Shown: positions 15,716 to 23,627 of the stretch, one piece after another
How the letters are laid out: each line of letters starts with the position of its first letter
Numbering within the stretch: position 1 is the first letter of the stretch
Virus record (IMG/VR): IMGVR_UViG_3300037189_018073
Span: 1-36,052 of that record
Strand: one strand, 5' to 3'
Length of the DNA: 36,052 bases
From: a virus
Notes under the pieces: model-generated
The model's database searches: none
The model's input: only the letters and a program-made list of their open reading frames with translations
Told to the model about the DNA's origin: nothing
Program-made: the position numbers and the translations under genes

Positions 15716-15758
15716 TATAAATAAATTTTTGTAGTAAGATATTTGTCTACCCTAAGGA
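15716..15758 (+). promoter_or_regulatory. Rightward promoter and strong RBS of the two-gene cassette
   Basis: TAAGAT (15735-15740) is a good -10; no clear -35 was seen. TATAAATA at 15716-15723 equals the T4 late-promoter core, but it occurs once and its spacing to the -10 makes it a likely coincidence. A strong SD, TAAGGAG, is 5 nt before ATG 15765. Promoter confidence is modest; the RBS is clear. Confidence 0.4.
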
Positions 15759-15764
15759 GCAAAC

Positions 15765-16457
15765 ATGTCCGGAATTATCCCACCATCGGTCGTCAACTAC
15801 GACTGGACTGTCAGAATTGACGACCCCTCATACCTGAATGTGTCTTTCCCATTCCGTGTCAAGATTGAGTCAATCTGGTTTACCACTCAGCAGATTTACA
15901 ACGGCACCTCAGGACTCTGGGAAATGGGTGACGGTGCAGTAGATATTGAGACAACCGAAAGACTGCTCCGCCTTGCAGCATTCAAAAGCAAGAACTCCAA
16001 GACACAGCACAACATTTATGACAACCCGTCAGACTGGCTGTTTGCCTTTGAAAATGTTCCGTGGGACGGCGACGTCAACGAAAACCTGAAGCCAACAATG
16101 TGGCTTGGAAACCCAGACGATGCCGCTGGAAGAGTTGGCGCATTTGGAACACAGCAGTACTGGGGCAACGGTTCACTTGACATCCGAAGCACAGCAGCAA
16201 CACCTATTGATAAAGCCCGTGCACAAAACAATAGTTGGTATAACTTTAATCTATGGAATGAAAGGACATACCTCGCCGATGTTGCAGTTATGAACACCGA
16301 CGAAATCCTCCAATTGTTTGTCTACAGTGACGGTGGCGACTGGTCTGGATACGAAGACGACGCAAAGGTCACAATCTCGGTTGCTTACACTGGCATGCAC
16401 AATGAAGAAGCAATTTCTGCTTCAGCAAAGCCATGGGTTGAATGGTGGAACGACTAA
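15765..16457 (+). CDS. Trp-rich protein of unknown function, first gene of the plus-strand cassette
   Basis: 230 residues with 13 tryptophans (about 6%), acidic overall, with no signal peptide and no membrane segment. The pattern is beta-strand rich: YDWTVRIDDPSYLNVSFPFR, RVKIESIWFTT, ITISVAYTG-like end KVTISVAYTGMHNEE. Three repeats of a W-rich turn (SDWLFAFENVPWDGD, PTMWLGNPDD, NNSWYNFNLWNE) give it a carbohydrate-binding or virion-decoration look, but no family is recognised. It has its own promoter candidate and the strongest SD in the region, and it is transcribed against its surroundings. Candidates are a decoration protein, a moron or a receptor-related protein; all are inference. Confidence 0.85.
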   Translation: MSGIIPPSVVNYDWTVRIDDPSYLNVSFPFRVKIESIWFTTQQIYNGTSGLWEMGDGAVDIETTERLLRLAAFKSKNSKTQHNIYDNPSDWLFAFENVPWDGDVNENLKPTMWLGNPDDAAGRVGAFGTQQYWGNGSLDIRSTAATPIDKARAQNNSWYNFNLWNERTYLADVAVMNTDEILQLFVYSDGGDWSGYEDDAKVTISVAYTGMHNEEAISASAKPWVEWWND

Positions 16458-16466
16458 TATAGCCGG

Positions 16467-17087
16467 ATGGCTTTTAAGCAACTCTGGTTCTGGAAACCAA
16501 AACAATTAACAGACAGATGGGCGGAAGTTCATGCTTTCTCTACGGAGGAGTTTGAGCGTCCGTCCATTGTTGTTTCCGAGAATAGACCGACCGATTCAGA
16601 TGTAATCTGGTTTGGCTCCGTTGATGAAGATGAGAATCTTTTCATAAACTGGAGAGACCAAGATGTAATGGGAATTGCACCACCACTCTGGTATGTAGTG
16701 AAAGATGCACCACGACCACACCCAAATGGACCAGATATTCCAATGATGTTTATTTATGCTTTGTATGGTGACGACTTCCCATCAGGAACGATAGTCATGG
16801 AAACAGATTTAATCAAGAACAAATTTGTCGGTCATTCCGAGCGGGTTGGTTTCCTTCAGTGGTTCAAGCAGGATTCAAAAATACAACAGATTTTCGTAGA
16901 AGAAAAATGGCGTCGACAGAGAATAACGCTTGCCCTATTTGGAGTTGCTGATTTAGTAATAACGTCTGGCAACTACGGCCCGTTCCTAAATGGAGGCGAA
17001 GTTACGACAGGTGATGGCGAAACATTGCGAAATGCCTGGGATGGAAGCAATCGGGTGAACAAGAGAATTGGTTCTGTAGATAACTAA
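16467..17087 (+). CDS. GNAT-like acetyltransferase-fold protein, second gene of the cassette
   Basis: 206 residues, 9 nt after the Trp-rich gene. The central to C-terminal part has GNAT-like elements: MFIYALYGDDFPSG, ERVGFLQWFKQDSKIQQIFV, then EEKWRRQRITLALFGVADLV where motif A (R/Q-x-x-G-x-G/A) is degenerate (RRQRIT), and a GGEVTTGDGETL stretch at the end. If it is a GNAT it has lost the usual glycine and may be inactive or bind something else. It overlaps the HNH gene on the opposite strand by 4 nt, with no terminator between. The weak SD suggests coupling to the upstream gene. Confidence 0.7.
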   Translation: MAFKQLWFWKPKQLTDRWAEVHAFSTEEFERPSIVVSENRPTDSDVIWFGSVDEDENLFINWRDQDVMGIAPPLWYVVKDAPRPHPNGPDIPMMFIYALYGDDFPSGTIVMETDLIKNKFVGHSERVGFLQWFKQDSKIQQIFVEEKWRRQRITLALFGVADLVITSGNYGPFLNGGEVTTGDGETLRNAWDGSNRVNKRIGSVDN

Positions 17088-17458
17088 CGCTCCCAGCCGT
17101 GTTTGGCTAGACCCAAATCAAATGCAAGTTGTGGATAGTTCCCAATCCTGGTGTGACAAGGCCTGCATACGGCAAGAACATTATCTTCATCCAATATCGA
17201 CCCACCTTGAGATCTGCGAATCAACTCATGCACATCTTGACTTGGTAATTGAACAAAAATGGTTTTTTCGTCGTGTAGCGCAAACACCTTACAAGCCTGA
17301 CAAGCCGGACGCTCGCTTAGTATTTTCTCAACAAAAAGACGGCGTTCTTTATATTTTTCTTCTGTTTTTTTGCTTCTGTTTTTAGGTTTTGTTTTCCGTT
17401 TTGGAGGAGCTCCACGCTTAAGCGGAGTTCTCTTTAAAGGTTTTTTCCTATTTTGCAC
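17084..17458 (-). CDS. HNH endonuclease
   Basis: 124 residues. A basic N-terminal tail (residues 1-40, Lys/Arg-rich) precedes C53-x2-C56, VHELIRRSQGG (H77), NVLAVCRPCH (N93, C98, C101, H102): the HNH fold with a zinc knuckle. Such proteins often assist the large terminase in packaging or act as homing-type nucleases; in block 2, a packaging role is plausible. The start is GTG 17458 (CAAAATAGG follows); no ATG exists upstream in frame. The C-terminal end overlaps the convergent plus-strand cassette. Confidence 0.9.
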   Translation of the reverse strand: MQNRKKPLKRTPLKRGAPPKRKTKPKNRSKKTEEKYKERRLFVEKILSERPACQACKVFALHDEKTIFVQLPSQDVHELIRRSQGGSILDEDNVLAVCRPCHTRIGNYPQLAFDLGLAKHGWER

Positions 17459-17476
17459 AAAGCCATAATATCAATA

Positions 17477-17983
17477 CTAAAGATTGTCAATGTTGATTGT
17501 GTCAAATTCCCACTTGCCATCTAGTGACATGTAAAGGGCTCTGTCAAGTGCTGTCTCTTCAAGATCAAACTCATCCATTAGTCGCCTATGTGTTGAGATG
17601 GATTTACGAAGAAATACCGCTTCTTCCCATCCGTCGTTTTGCTCTACGTCACCGCTTTCAATCATTGAAACAACATCGTCTAGCCGTCTAACAACATGAA
17701 ATCTAAACCTGGATATTTTGTCCATCTTGTTTTTGTATGCAGACTTTGCTTGTGCCATCAAAACTTTTCCGTCACGACCTAAGGCGGAGTATCTCTCTTC
17801 ATCTGCGGTATCATCTGCCGAAAGATCGTCTAGCTGTCTATCAAGATTTTCGATTAACGCAATCAGCGCTTCTTTCCAACGCTCAAGGTTTTCCGCTTCA
17901 AGCAAGACTTTTCTCTGTGTTGGAGAAAGCCTGTTCTTGACTTCTTCCGCTACCAGACGAACAAATTCATCATCGTTAATCAT
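17477..17983 (-). CDS. Helical protein of unknown function
   Basis: About 168 residues from ATG 17983 (MINDDEF), which overlaps the stop of the Cas4-like gene as TAATG with GGGTG 5 nt before. A longer start at 18004 exists but has no SD. It is all-helical and charged: LVAEEVKNRLSPTQRKVLLE, ALIALIENLDRQLDDL, then an acidic C-terminus ending WEFDTINIDNL. It resembles coiled assembly or nuclease-accessory proteins, but there is no recognisable motif. It lies between the Cas4-like nuclease and HNH genes, so packaging or recombination accessory is the best guess from context. Confidence 0.8.
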   Translation of the reverse strand: MINDDEFVRLVAEEVKNRLSPTQRKVLLEAENLERWKEALIALIENLDRQLDDLSADDTADEERYSALGRDGKVLMAQAKSAYKNKMDKISRFRFHVVRRLDDVVSMIESGDVEQNDGWEEAVFLRKSISTHRRLMDEFDLEETALDRALYMSLDGKWEFDTINIDNL

Positions 17984-18786
17984 TATTTCACCCATGCTGG
18001 ACATATCGTTTTATAACCGCACCAGTTGCACAACATGGTCGGATTCGGATCAAACCTGCCCGTTTTGCAAGCAAGGTCAATTTGAGTCTTTGTCTTTTTT
18101 ATGCCAACAGACATTTCTTCAATGTCGTCGTGTTTTACCTTTTTGGAAAATCTAACTCCGTCTTTTAGATAGAGCAACTCAATAGTTGGTTCAGGTTTTA
18201 CAATAAACCGATCCTGCATCTCATCAAGCAATAGACTGCTATAGATAATCAATTGAGTAAATTTGTCATCAACGTACTGTTTCTTTGGAGTTTTCCCGGT
18301 TTTGTAGTCACTAATAGTGATGTCGTTTCCATCAAACAAATACCTGTCTATGAAGCCCTTCATCTTGACGCCAGCAATAGAACCGTTTAGCTCGTGTTCA
18401 ATTTCGGAAACCTCAACAATATTTGGGTCCTCAATTTTCCATAGATTCTCAACGCACCACCATGCTTGCCACCTGAAGGTTCTGAGTTTCTCTTCGTCGT
18501 AGATCAAGGTGGAGATTTTGTCTTTCCAACCCTCAACATCGTCATACCCATTCCAGGTTTTGGACATTAGATTCTTTGCAAGAACAAGGGTTCGTTCATT
18601 TTTTTCATGGGCATAGAAAAGCTCAAGAGTTTCGTGAACAAAATTTCCAAGCATTGTTTCTTGAGTTGGCTTGTCTGGAATAAAATCTATTTTGTTGTAC
18701 TTAAATTTCAACTGACAATTCTGGAATGTCCCTATTGAGGACGGTGACAAGTATGGCGGTGGGGTTAGATCAGTTTCCAGTGACAA
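17983..18786 (-). CDS. Cas4/RecB-like PD-(D/E)XK nuclease with Fe-S cysteines
   Basis: About 270 residues. The catalytic set is visible: H56 (NFVHETLELF), D152 (KGFIDRY), D165-Y-K167 (ISDYKTGK), numbered from the longer start. Cysteines C29, C258, C261 and C267 (CQLKF; CNWCGYKTIC) fit a 4Fe-4S nuclease of the Cas4/AddB type. Start choice: SD GGTGGAG lies 6 nt before TTG 18786, inside the longer ORF that begins at 18801. The gene overlaps the upstream Rad52-like gene. An annealase plus exonuclease pair of this kind carries out single-strand annealing recombination, in the way of Red/RecET systems. Confidence 0.9.
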   Translation of the reverse strand: MSLETDLTPPPYLSPSSIGTFQNCQLKFKYNKIDFIPDKPTQETMLGNFVHETLELFYAHEKNERTLVLAKNLMSKTWNGYDDVEGWKDKISTLIYDEEKLRTFRWQAWWCVENLWKIEDPNIVEVSEIEHELNGSIAGVKMKGFIDRYLFDGNDITISDYKTGKTPKKQYVDDKFTQLIIYSSLLLDEMQDRFIVKPEPTIELLYLKDGVRFSKKVKHDDIEEMSVGIKKTKTQIDLACKTGRFDPNPTMLCNWCGYKTICPAWVK

Positions 18787-19411
18787 CGTATTCTCCACCA
18801 AATGACAGTCTCACCGCTTCACCATGCAAAGACTTTAGATCCTCAAGACTCACATCACTAGGTGTTTTTGGTTTTGGGCTGTTATTGCTGTATGTGGACC
18901 AAAACGTAGTCAAGGCGTCGCGTTGTTCGACGCTTAGTTTTTTGCTAATTGCAACGAAGTCGACCCATACCTTTTCTGCTTCAGGGTCAACGTTTGCTGC
19001 TGCCTCTATGACTTGTTCAATTTCCATAGCATCCTCGCTTCTCGCTAAATACAATCCAACACCAAGAGTTTGAACCGCCTTCTTAAGGGCATCAGAAACA
19101 GCACCTTTGACCTCGTCACCAAGATCAAGTGGGTCTCCCTGCTTGTTCAATTTGATCTTCTGACCGCCTACGCCCTCGCGCGTGACAGTTACGCCATCAA
19201 TATTTGCTTTGACTCTCACATGCGCAACAATCGATGTTCCAAGATGTTGCCAAGACCTCACAGTAAATGACCATTGCTCAACCCCAAGAACCTTGTTCAT
19301 GCGGTTAATTACTTCGCTTACTGGAATGTAGGTAAGATTTGCCCCACCCTTGTTGAGGGAGCGCTCCATCTCCTGTGGAAATGGCTCTGTTAGCTGTTGA
19401 TACATGTTCAT
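18770..19411 (-). CDS. Rad52/Rad22-like single-strand annealing protein
   Basis: 213 residues. The N-terminal half has the Rad52-like pattern: YIPVSEVINRMNKVLGVEQW, SFTVRSW, a long strand IVAHVRVKANIDGVTVTREG, and GDEVKGAVSDALKKAVQTLG followed by VGLYLA, matching the Rad52_Rad22 core. The C-terminal ~80 residues are a helical tail (VWVDFVAISKKLSVEQRDAL). It pairs single strands during phage recombination. It overlaps both neighbours by a few nt: the ATG at 19411 falls in the ATGA stop/start overlap of the upstream gene. Confidence 0.93.
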   Translation of the reverse strand: MNMYQQLTEPFPQEMERSLNKGGANLTYIPVSEVINRMNKVLGVEQWSFTVRSWQHLGTSIVAHVRVKANIDGVTVTREGVGGQKIKLNKQGDPLDLGDEVKGAVSDALKKAVQTLGVGLYLARSEDAMEIEQVIEAAANVDPEAEKVWVDFVAISKKLSVEQRDALTTFWSTYSNNSPKPKTPSDVSLEDLKSLHGEAVRLSFGGEYVVTGN

Positions 19412-19920
19412 TCTGCGTTTCCCTTTCGTACGATAATGCTGGTTTTTAAGTCACCGGTTTCGCAATAGTTATCCGCATTGATGCCAACTTTTGACAACTC
19501 GGTCGTACGCCAGTACGAAGGTTGCATATAGTCAAGAAGCTTTACCACCATGTCCTCTGGCGAAAGAACAATTTCTCCAGTATCCATATCAACAGACATT
19601 TCACTGATCTTTTGAGCAACAGCACGACCAAGGTCTTTGTGTTGCCAACCTTTTCTGTCGTAGGACATTTTCTTTTCTACGGTTGCGCCATCGCTTGCAT
19701 TCAGCATGTTTTTTTCGCCCATTACATGACCAACGGTTTTTGAGACTCCGTCATAGACAAAACCAATATCCCGCTTGACAAGATTCATCTGCACAAGCAG
19801 ATTGCACATCATTTCAAGATTTTCCTGATTATCCTCTAGTGAGGCAAATTCTGTTTGTATTTTTGCTTCTAGATCAAGTATTAATTTACGGAAATTGGAC
19901 ACTTCTTCAATGAGAGTCAT
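19408..19920 (-). CDS. Protein of unknown function next to the recombinase
   Basis: 170 residues. An N-terminal coiled coil (FRKLILDLEAKIQTEFASLE, EMMCNLLVQMNLVKRDIGFVYD) is followed by a compact domain with MSYDRKGWQHKDLGRAV and a PSYWRTTELSKVGIN segment. This resembles small proteins found just upstream of phage Rad52-like genes (by context only). It ends in an ATGA overlap with the Rad52-like gene, so the two are translationally coupled. A DNA-binding or loading role is possible; no catalytic motif seen. Confidence 0.75.
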   Translation of the reverse strand: MTLIEEVSNFRKLILDLEAKIQTEFASLEDNQENLEMMCNLLVQMNLVKRDIGFVYDGVSKTVGHVMGEKNMLNASDGATVEKKMSYDRKGWQHKDLGRAVAQKISEMSVDMDTGEIVLSPEDMVVKLLDYMQPSYWRTTELSKVGINADNYCETGDLKTSIIVRKGNAE

Positions 19921-19952
19921 GTAGTCGCCTTTAGTAATGGGTTAGTAATTAC

Positions 19953-21257
19953 CTAGACGATGATAGCGACACGTTTTCTTTGTGGCAACCCCAATCCAGT
20001 TAAAAACGTGAATGCACCAACAGCAGAGTCAACTTGGTCGTCGTGATCGCATGCTTCAGGAAATGAAGCAAACTCATCAAGCCATTCACTGAGCCAAGGT
20101 CCACGCACAACACGAACATTCCCGTTGGCCACGGCAGCAGCAAATGGCCTAGCCCTCGTTACCTTATCCCCTGTAGCCCTCAATGCTGCAAAATCGTATC
20201 CAGGAATCACATATCTTGCATATTGATCCATTAAGGCTTTTCCAGACGATCCTGGCTCTTGCTCCATTCTTATGGGAACAGTGTGCCCATCCTCGTAGGC
20301 AGTTTGAGCAATCAACTGTTCTACCTTGTCGCCCTTAACCCTCGCCTTTTTCACATCCAAGACATAAGCAACGCCTTGGTCAAATAACATCAAAGTCCCA
20401 ACTGTCCAGTCGGGATTTGGTGTCTTCTCCGATGGTTCCGTTGCTGCAAGGTCCCAAAATCTGCAGACCCTTGCCGATGATGTCATCTGAGGGATTTCAT
20501 TTCCGTCCACGATCACCAATGAGGTTCTTTCAAAGAGGGAGCCCAGTGTCGTGCTCCACCAGTCGCCTTCTTCCAGTCGCCTACGCTCTACTGGGTCAAG
20601 AGCCTGAAGGGCTTGACGGTATGAAGCCGCATCAACTCCAGGGTTGTCGGCAAGTTTGGAAGGGACAAAGATTCTCCCCTTGTCGATACCTTCAACGATA
20701 AACCGTTGCCTAACCCAATTAGGGGCGGGGTTTGAGGCCGCCCTCATTCGTAGTGGAACTTGAGATAGCGGTCCAGTCGCAGGTCTTCTAAGACGGGAGA
20801 ACAGGTATCTGTAGTCACTTTCTCGGATTTCGGTTACTTCGTCCATGCCTATAAATTGGAATTCTGAACCTTTATAACGGAGGTAGTCGCTTTGGTTGTT
20901 CAAGTAACCAAACGAAATTCTCGCACCAGAAGGGAATGTGGCAATAAAGCTGTTGTTATTCCAGTGGATGTCGTCGTTGGGCGCAATCCATGTCCTAAAT
21001 CTGTCCATGAGTGCTCCAGGAAGAGATAGGTCAGCAAATGTTCTACGAAAAAGAATTGCTGAATATCCAGGGACATCGACATATTGCATCGCAGCCATAA
21101 GCAATGCCGAGGATTTTCCTCCTCCTGCCGCACCACCAAAAAGTGCTTCAATCCCATATGTTCTTAGGAAAACCTTTTGATTTATGGATGGTTGTTCTGG
21201 CACGAACGGAGGCATCTTCGGCTCAAGGTAGTCAAGAACTTTTTGCCAATCAGTCAT
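19953..21257 (-). CDS. Terminase large subunit
   Basis: 434 residues. ATPase: Walker A GGAAGGGKSS (residues 41-50), Walker B FIGMDE (~135-140) with its coupling segment. Nuclease: D269 (RFWDLAAT), E332/E334 (MEQEPGSSG), and D406, D407, D410 (DDQVDS), the RNase-H-like triad. It translocates DNA into the prohead and cuts concatemers. The size is typical for a phage TerL. No small subunit is seen next to it. First gene of leftward block 2, in a divergent arrangement with the portal; SD is weak (GAAAG). Confidence 0.97.
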   Translation of the reverse strand: MTDWQKVLDYLEPKMPPFVPEQPSINQKVFLRTYGIEALFGGAAGGGKSSALLMAAMQYVDVPGYSAILFRRTFADLSLPGALMDRFRTWIAPNDDIHWNNNSFIATFPSGARISFGYLNNQSDYLRYKGSEFQFIGMDEVTEIRESDYRYLFSRLRRPATGPLSQVPLRMRAASNPAPNWVRQRFIVEGIDKGRIFVPSKLADNPGVDAASYRQALQALDPVERRRLEEGDWWSTTLGSLFERTSLVIVDGNEIPQMTSSARVCRFWDLAATEPSEKTPNPDWTVGTLMLFDQGVAYVLDVKKARVKGDKVEQLIAQTAYEDGHTVPIRMEQEPGSSGKALMDQYARYVIPGYDFAALRATGDKVTRARPFAAAVANGNVRVVRGPWLSEWLDEFASFPEACDHDDQVDSAVGAFTFLTGLGLPQRKRVAIIV

Positions 21258-21323
21258 AAATTGCTTTCAGATTTATTGCCCATCATTCAGATTAGAGCAC
21301 AGTTATGCGCTACGTTAGTGCAT
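21258..21323. promoter_or_regulatory. Divergent intergenic region between terminase and portal genes
   Basis: A short region with a start on each side, so both rightward and leftward transcription must begin here or upstream on the opposite strand's genes. It has no consensus -35/-10 pair that I can defend. AT-rich stretches flank it. Nothing else was seen. Confidence 0.3.
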
Positions 21324-21506
21324 ATGCTTAATTTTGTTCGCAAGGCGCTTCGAATATTTAACCGTTCTACCTTCGCCAATTTGTTTATGTGTTCATTTAT
21401 ACTGTTTACAAGCATTGGTGCGGCTTTAATCTCCCCACCCCTAGGACTAATCGTGGCGGGTATAACGTGTGGCATATTCGGATTCTTGTTGGGCCAAGTT
21501 GAGTAA
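21324..21506 (+). CDS. Small two-helix membrane protein
   Basis: About 60 residues from ATG 21324 (GTG 21318 is an alternative). Two hydrophobic helices: LFMCSFILFTSIGAALIS and LGLIVAGITCGIFGFLLG. The N-terminus is basic (FVRKALRIFNR). The longer ORF reading back to 21177 overlaps the terminase N-terminus on the other strand and lacks the expected pattern. The gene ends 2 nt before the portal start, so it is likely co-transcribed. Holin-like by form, but not by position; an unknown membrane protein is the safe call. Confidence 0.65.
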   Translation: MLNFVRKALRIFNRSTFANLFMCSFILFTSIGAALISPPLGLIVAGITCGIFGFLLGQVE

Positions 21507-21508
21507 CT

Positions 21509-23524
21509 ATGGCATGGAATAAACCAGAAAATAAATCAATCTTTGGAAATCAAAGCGAAAAGGCTCTAGGTCCGGGCGCCCCAGTTGCAAACAATCCTGG
21601 ATTTACCACCAGGGGATACAAGGACTCGTGGGATATCGAGCGTGCTTACAGAGAGGGAATGCAGCGCGTCACTTGGGTTTCAAGATGCGTAGACGCGATT
21701 GCCGGGAACCAAGCAAGACTCCCAATGATACTGAGAAAAGGAAACTCCAATCATGGAGAGATAATCGTTGGTTCAAAAGCTGACGAGTCAACGCTTCTTC
21801 AGGTCTTGAATACTAAGTCAAATATTGGTGAGAACTCTTTTATATTTAGATACAGACTGTCATCACAGCTCCTCATAAGCACCAGGGGTGTATTCATAGA
21901 AAAGGTGCGTTCTAGGAACGGTGAAATAATTGGGCTCAACCTTCTTCCACCACAATCAACTTCGCCAATTCCAGATCCAAAAACATTTGTTTCCGGATAC
22001 GAGGTAATGCTTCCTCACGGTCAAAAAATAATAATGAAACCAGACGATGTTGTTTGGGTTCGCAAGCCACACCCTCTCGACCCATATCTGTCCATGACTC
22101 CGATGGAAGCTGCCGGCGTCGCCATTGAAATTGAGAACATGGCAAAGCTTTATAACAGAAACTTCTTAATGAATGACGGCAGACCTGGTGGTTTGCTTGT
22201 TTTGCGTGGAGAAATAGACGACGAAGACAAAGAGGAATTGCGCAGTAGATTTAGGGGCAATTTGAGCAGAAGCGGTTCTACTTCAGTTGTTTCTTCTGAT
22301 GATGGTGTTGATTTTGTTGACACCGCATCCAACCCACGCGATGCTGCTTATATTCAAATGCGCCAGATAACAAAAGAAGAAATTCTTGCATCGTTTGGTG
22401 TTCCAGAGTCGGTAATCGGAAATGCTGCAGGCAGAACTTTCTCGAACGCAGCAGAAGAACATCGCGTTTTCTGGAACGAGACAATGCTTCCACATCTTGA
22501 GCCAATCGCTAGAGCATTTGATGAGCTAGATGAGAAAAACTATGTTGACTTTGATTTAAGTGAAGTTCCAATTCTTATTTTGTATAAGCAAGAACGAGAA
22601 AGATACGTTATGGATGAGTTCCAAAACGGTCTCATCAGCGCCAATGAATACAGAAAAGCAACTGGAAAAAAGACAGTAGAGAGCGATCTTGCTGACTCAA
22701 TGTTGCAGAATCCAAACTTGACACCGATTGGCAATACTGAAAAACCAATGCCTTCACCACAAGCCCAAGTTCCTGGTGCTGGAGTACCTGGAATGCCTGG
22801 CGCTCCAGTTCCTCCTGGTGCAGAACAGGCCGGCGGAATGATGACTCCAGACGGTCAGCCGGCCAATCCACTTGATCCGACAACGATGGCTGGAGCACTT
22901 GCCGCAACGCAAGGTGGTGCCGCCCCAGAAACAGCAGCAGCTCCAGTTCCAGCGGGACAGGCATCTCTGTATGAATCTGAAATCCAGTACAAATCAGACC
23001 ATAATCAGTTATTAGAAATTGATAGATGGACAGAAATTTTGAATAGAGCTCTTGAAAGAGTCTTCGACAGACAGCAGAGAGTAGTTCTTGAAAAAGCTGC
23101 TGGTGCAAAATCCAAGAAGCAACTATCAACTGGATCCCTGGATGTTGAGTCGATACTCAGCCCTGAAACATGGGCCAGGCAGATGGATGAAGATATTAGA
23201 CCAGTGCTTTCAGCAATCATTCTTGATGCCGCAAAATCAGATGGTGTTGGTTCTAGGAAGATAAAATCTTTGCCACAAGAAGAGATCTTTGTTCACCTTG
23301 AATCACAAATGGAACGAATCAAGAAAATAAACGAAGAAACATCTGCCGAGATAAAACAAGCAGTTAGAGATGTGGTTCATATTCAAAACGAAGATGACAG
23401 AAGCACTGCATTTAGGGCTTATACCGTCAGCGCGTTTACCAATCTTCTTGCTAAAAAGAGATTTGAAATTGCAGAAGCAGAAACAGTTAGAGCCTGGAGA
23501 TTTGGTTCTGCCCTTCGAAAGTAA
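21509..23524 (+). CDS. Portal protein (HK97-type) with extended C-terminal domain
   Basis: 671 residues. The first ~400 match HK97-type portals: WVSRCVDAIAGNQARLPMIL, a GGLLVLRGEIDDEDKEEL segment, then EILASFGVPESVIGNAAG and FSNAAEEHRVFWNETMLPHL. It is followed by a Pro/Gly-rich linker (~413-485) and a helical C-terminal domain (~486-671, e.g. ILNRALERVFDRQQRVVLEK, PETWARQMDEDIRPVLSAI) that resembles minor-head / MuF-adjacent portal extensions seen in actinobacterial phages. It forms the dodecameric channel for DNA packaging. It starts 2 nt after the membrane protein gene. Confidence 0.95.
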   Translation: MAWNKPENKSIFGNQSEKALGPGAPVANNPGFTTRGYKDSWDIERAYREGMQRVTWVSRCVDAIAGNQARLPMILRKGNSNHGEIIVGSKADESTLLQVLNTKSNIGENSFIFRYRLSSQLLISTRGVFIEKVRSRNGEIIGLNLLPPQSTSPIPDPKTFVSGYEVMLPHGQKIIMKPDDVVWVRKPHPLDPYLSMTPMEAAGVAIEIENMAKLYNRNFLMNDGRPGGLLVLRGEIDDEDKEELRSRFRGNLSRSGSTSVVSSDDGVDFVDTASNPRDAAYIQMRQITKEEILASFGVPESVIGNAAGRTFSNAAEEHRVFWNETMLPHLEPIARAFDELDEKNYVDFDLSEVPILILYKQERERYVMDEFQNGLISANEYRKATGKKTVESDLADSMLQNPNLTPIGNTEKPMPSPQAQVPGAGVPGMPGAPVPPGAEQAGGMMTPDGQPANPLDPTTMAGALAATQGGAAPETAAAPVPAGQASLYESEIQYKSDHNQLLEIDRWTEILNRALERVFDRQQRVVLEKAAGAKSKKQLSTGSLDVESILSPETWARQMDEDIRPVLSAIILDAAKSDGVGSRKIKSLPQEEIFVHLESQMERIKKINEETSAEIKQAVRDVVHIQNEDDRSTAFRAYTVSAFTNLLAKKRFEIAEAETVRAWRFGSALRK

Positions 23525-23627
23525 TTTACTTAAACTATTTCTGTAATTTAGTCGTTTAATTCATTTTGTTTCCTCAATACATACGTGAAGTGGTTTATCA
23601 TTTCTATGTACAAGAGGAGATCTTCAA

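Noticed and set aside
15716-15723. T4-late-like TATAAATA
   Set aside because: Seen once only, in a very AT-rich stretch; other late genes here lack it.
22635-23129. 164-residue minus-strand ORF opposite the portal
   Set aside because: Gln/Leu-rich antisense shadow of the portal's Pro/Gly linker.
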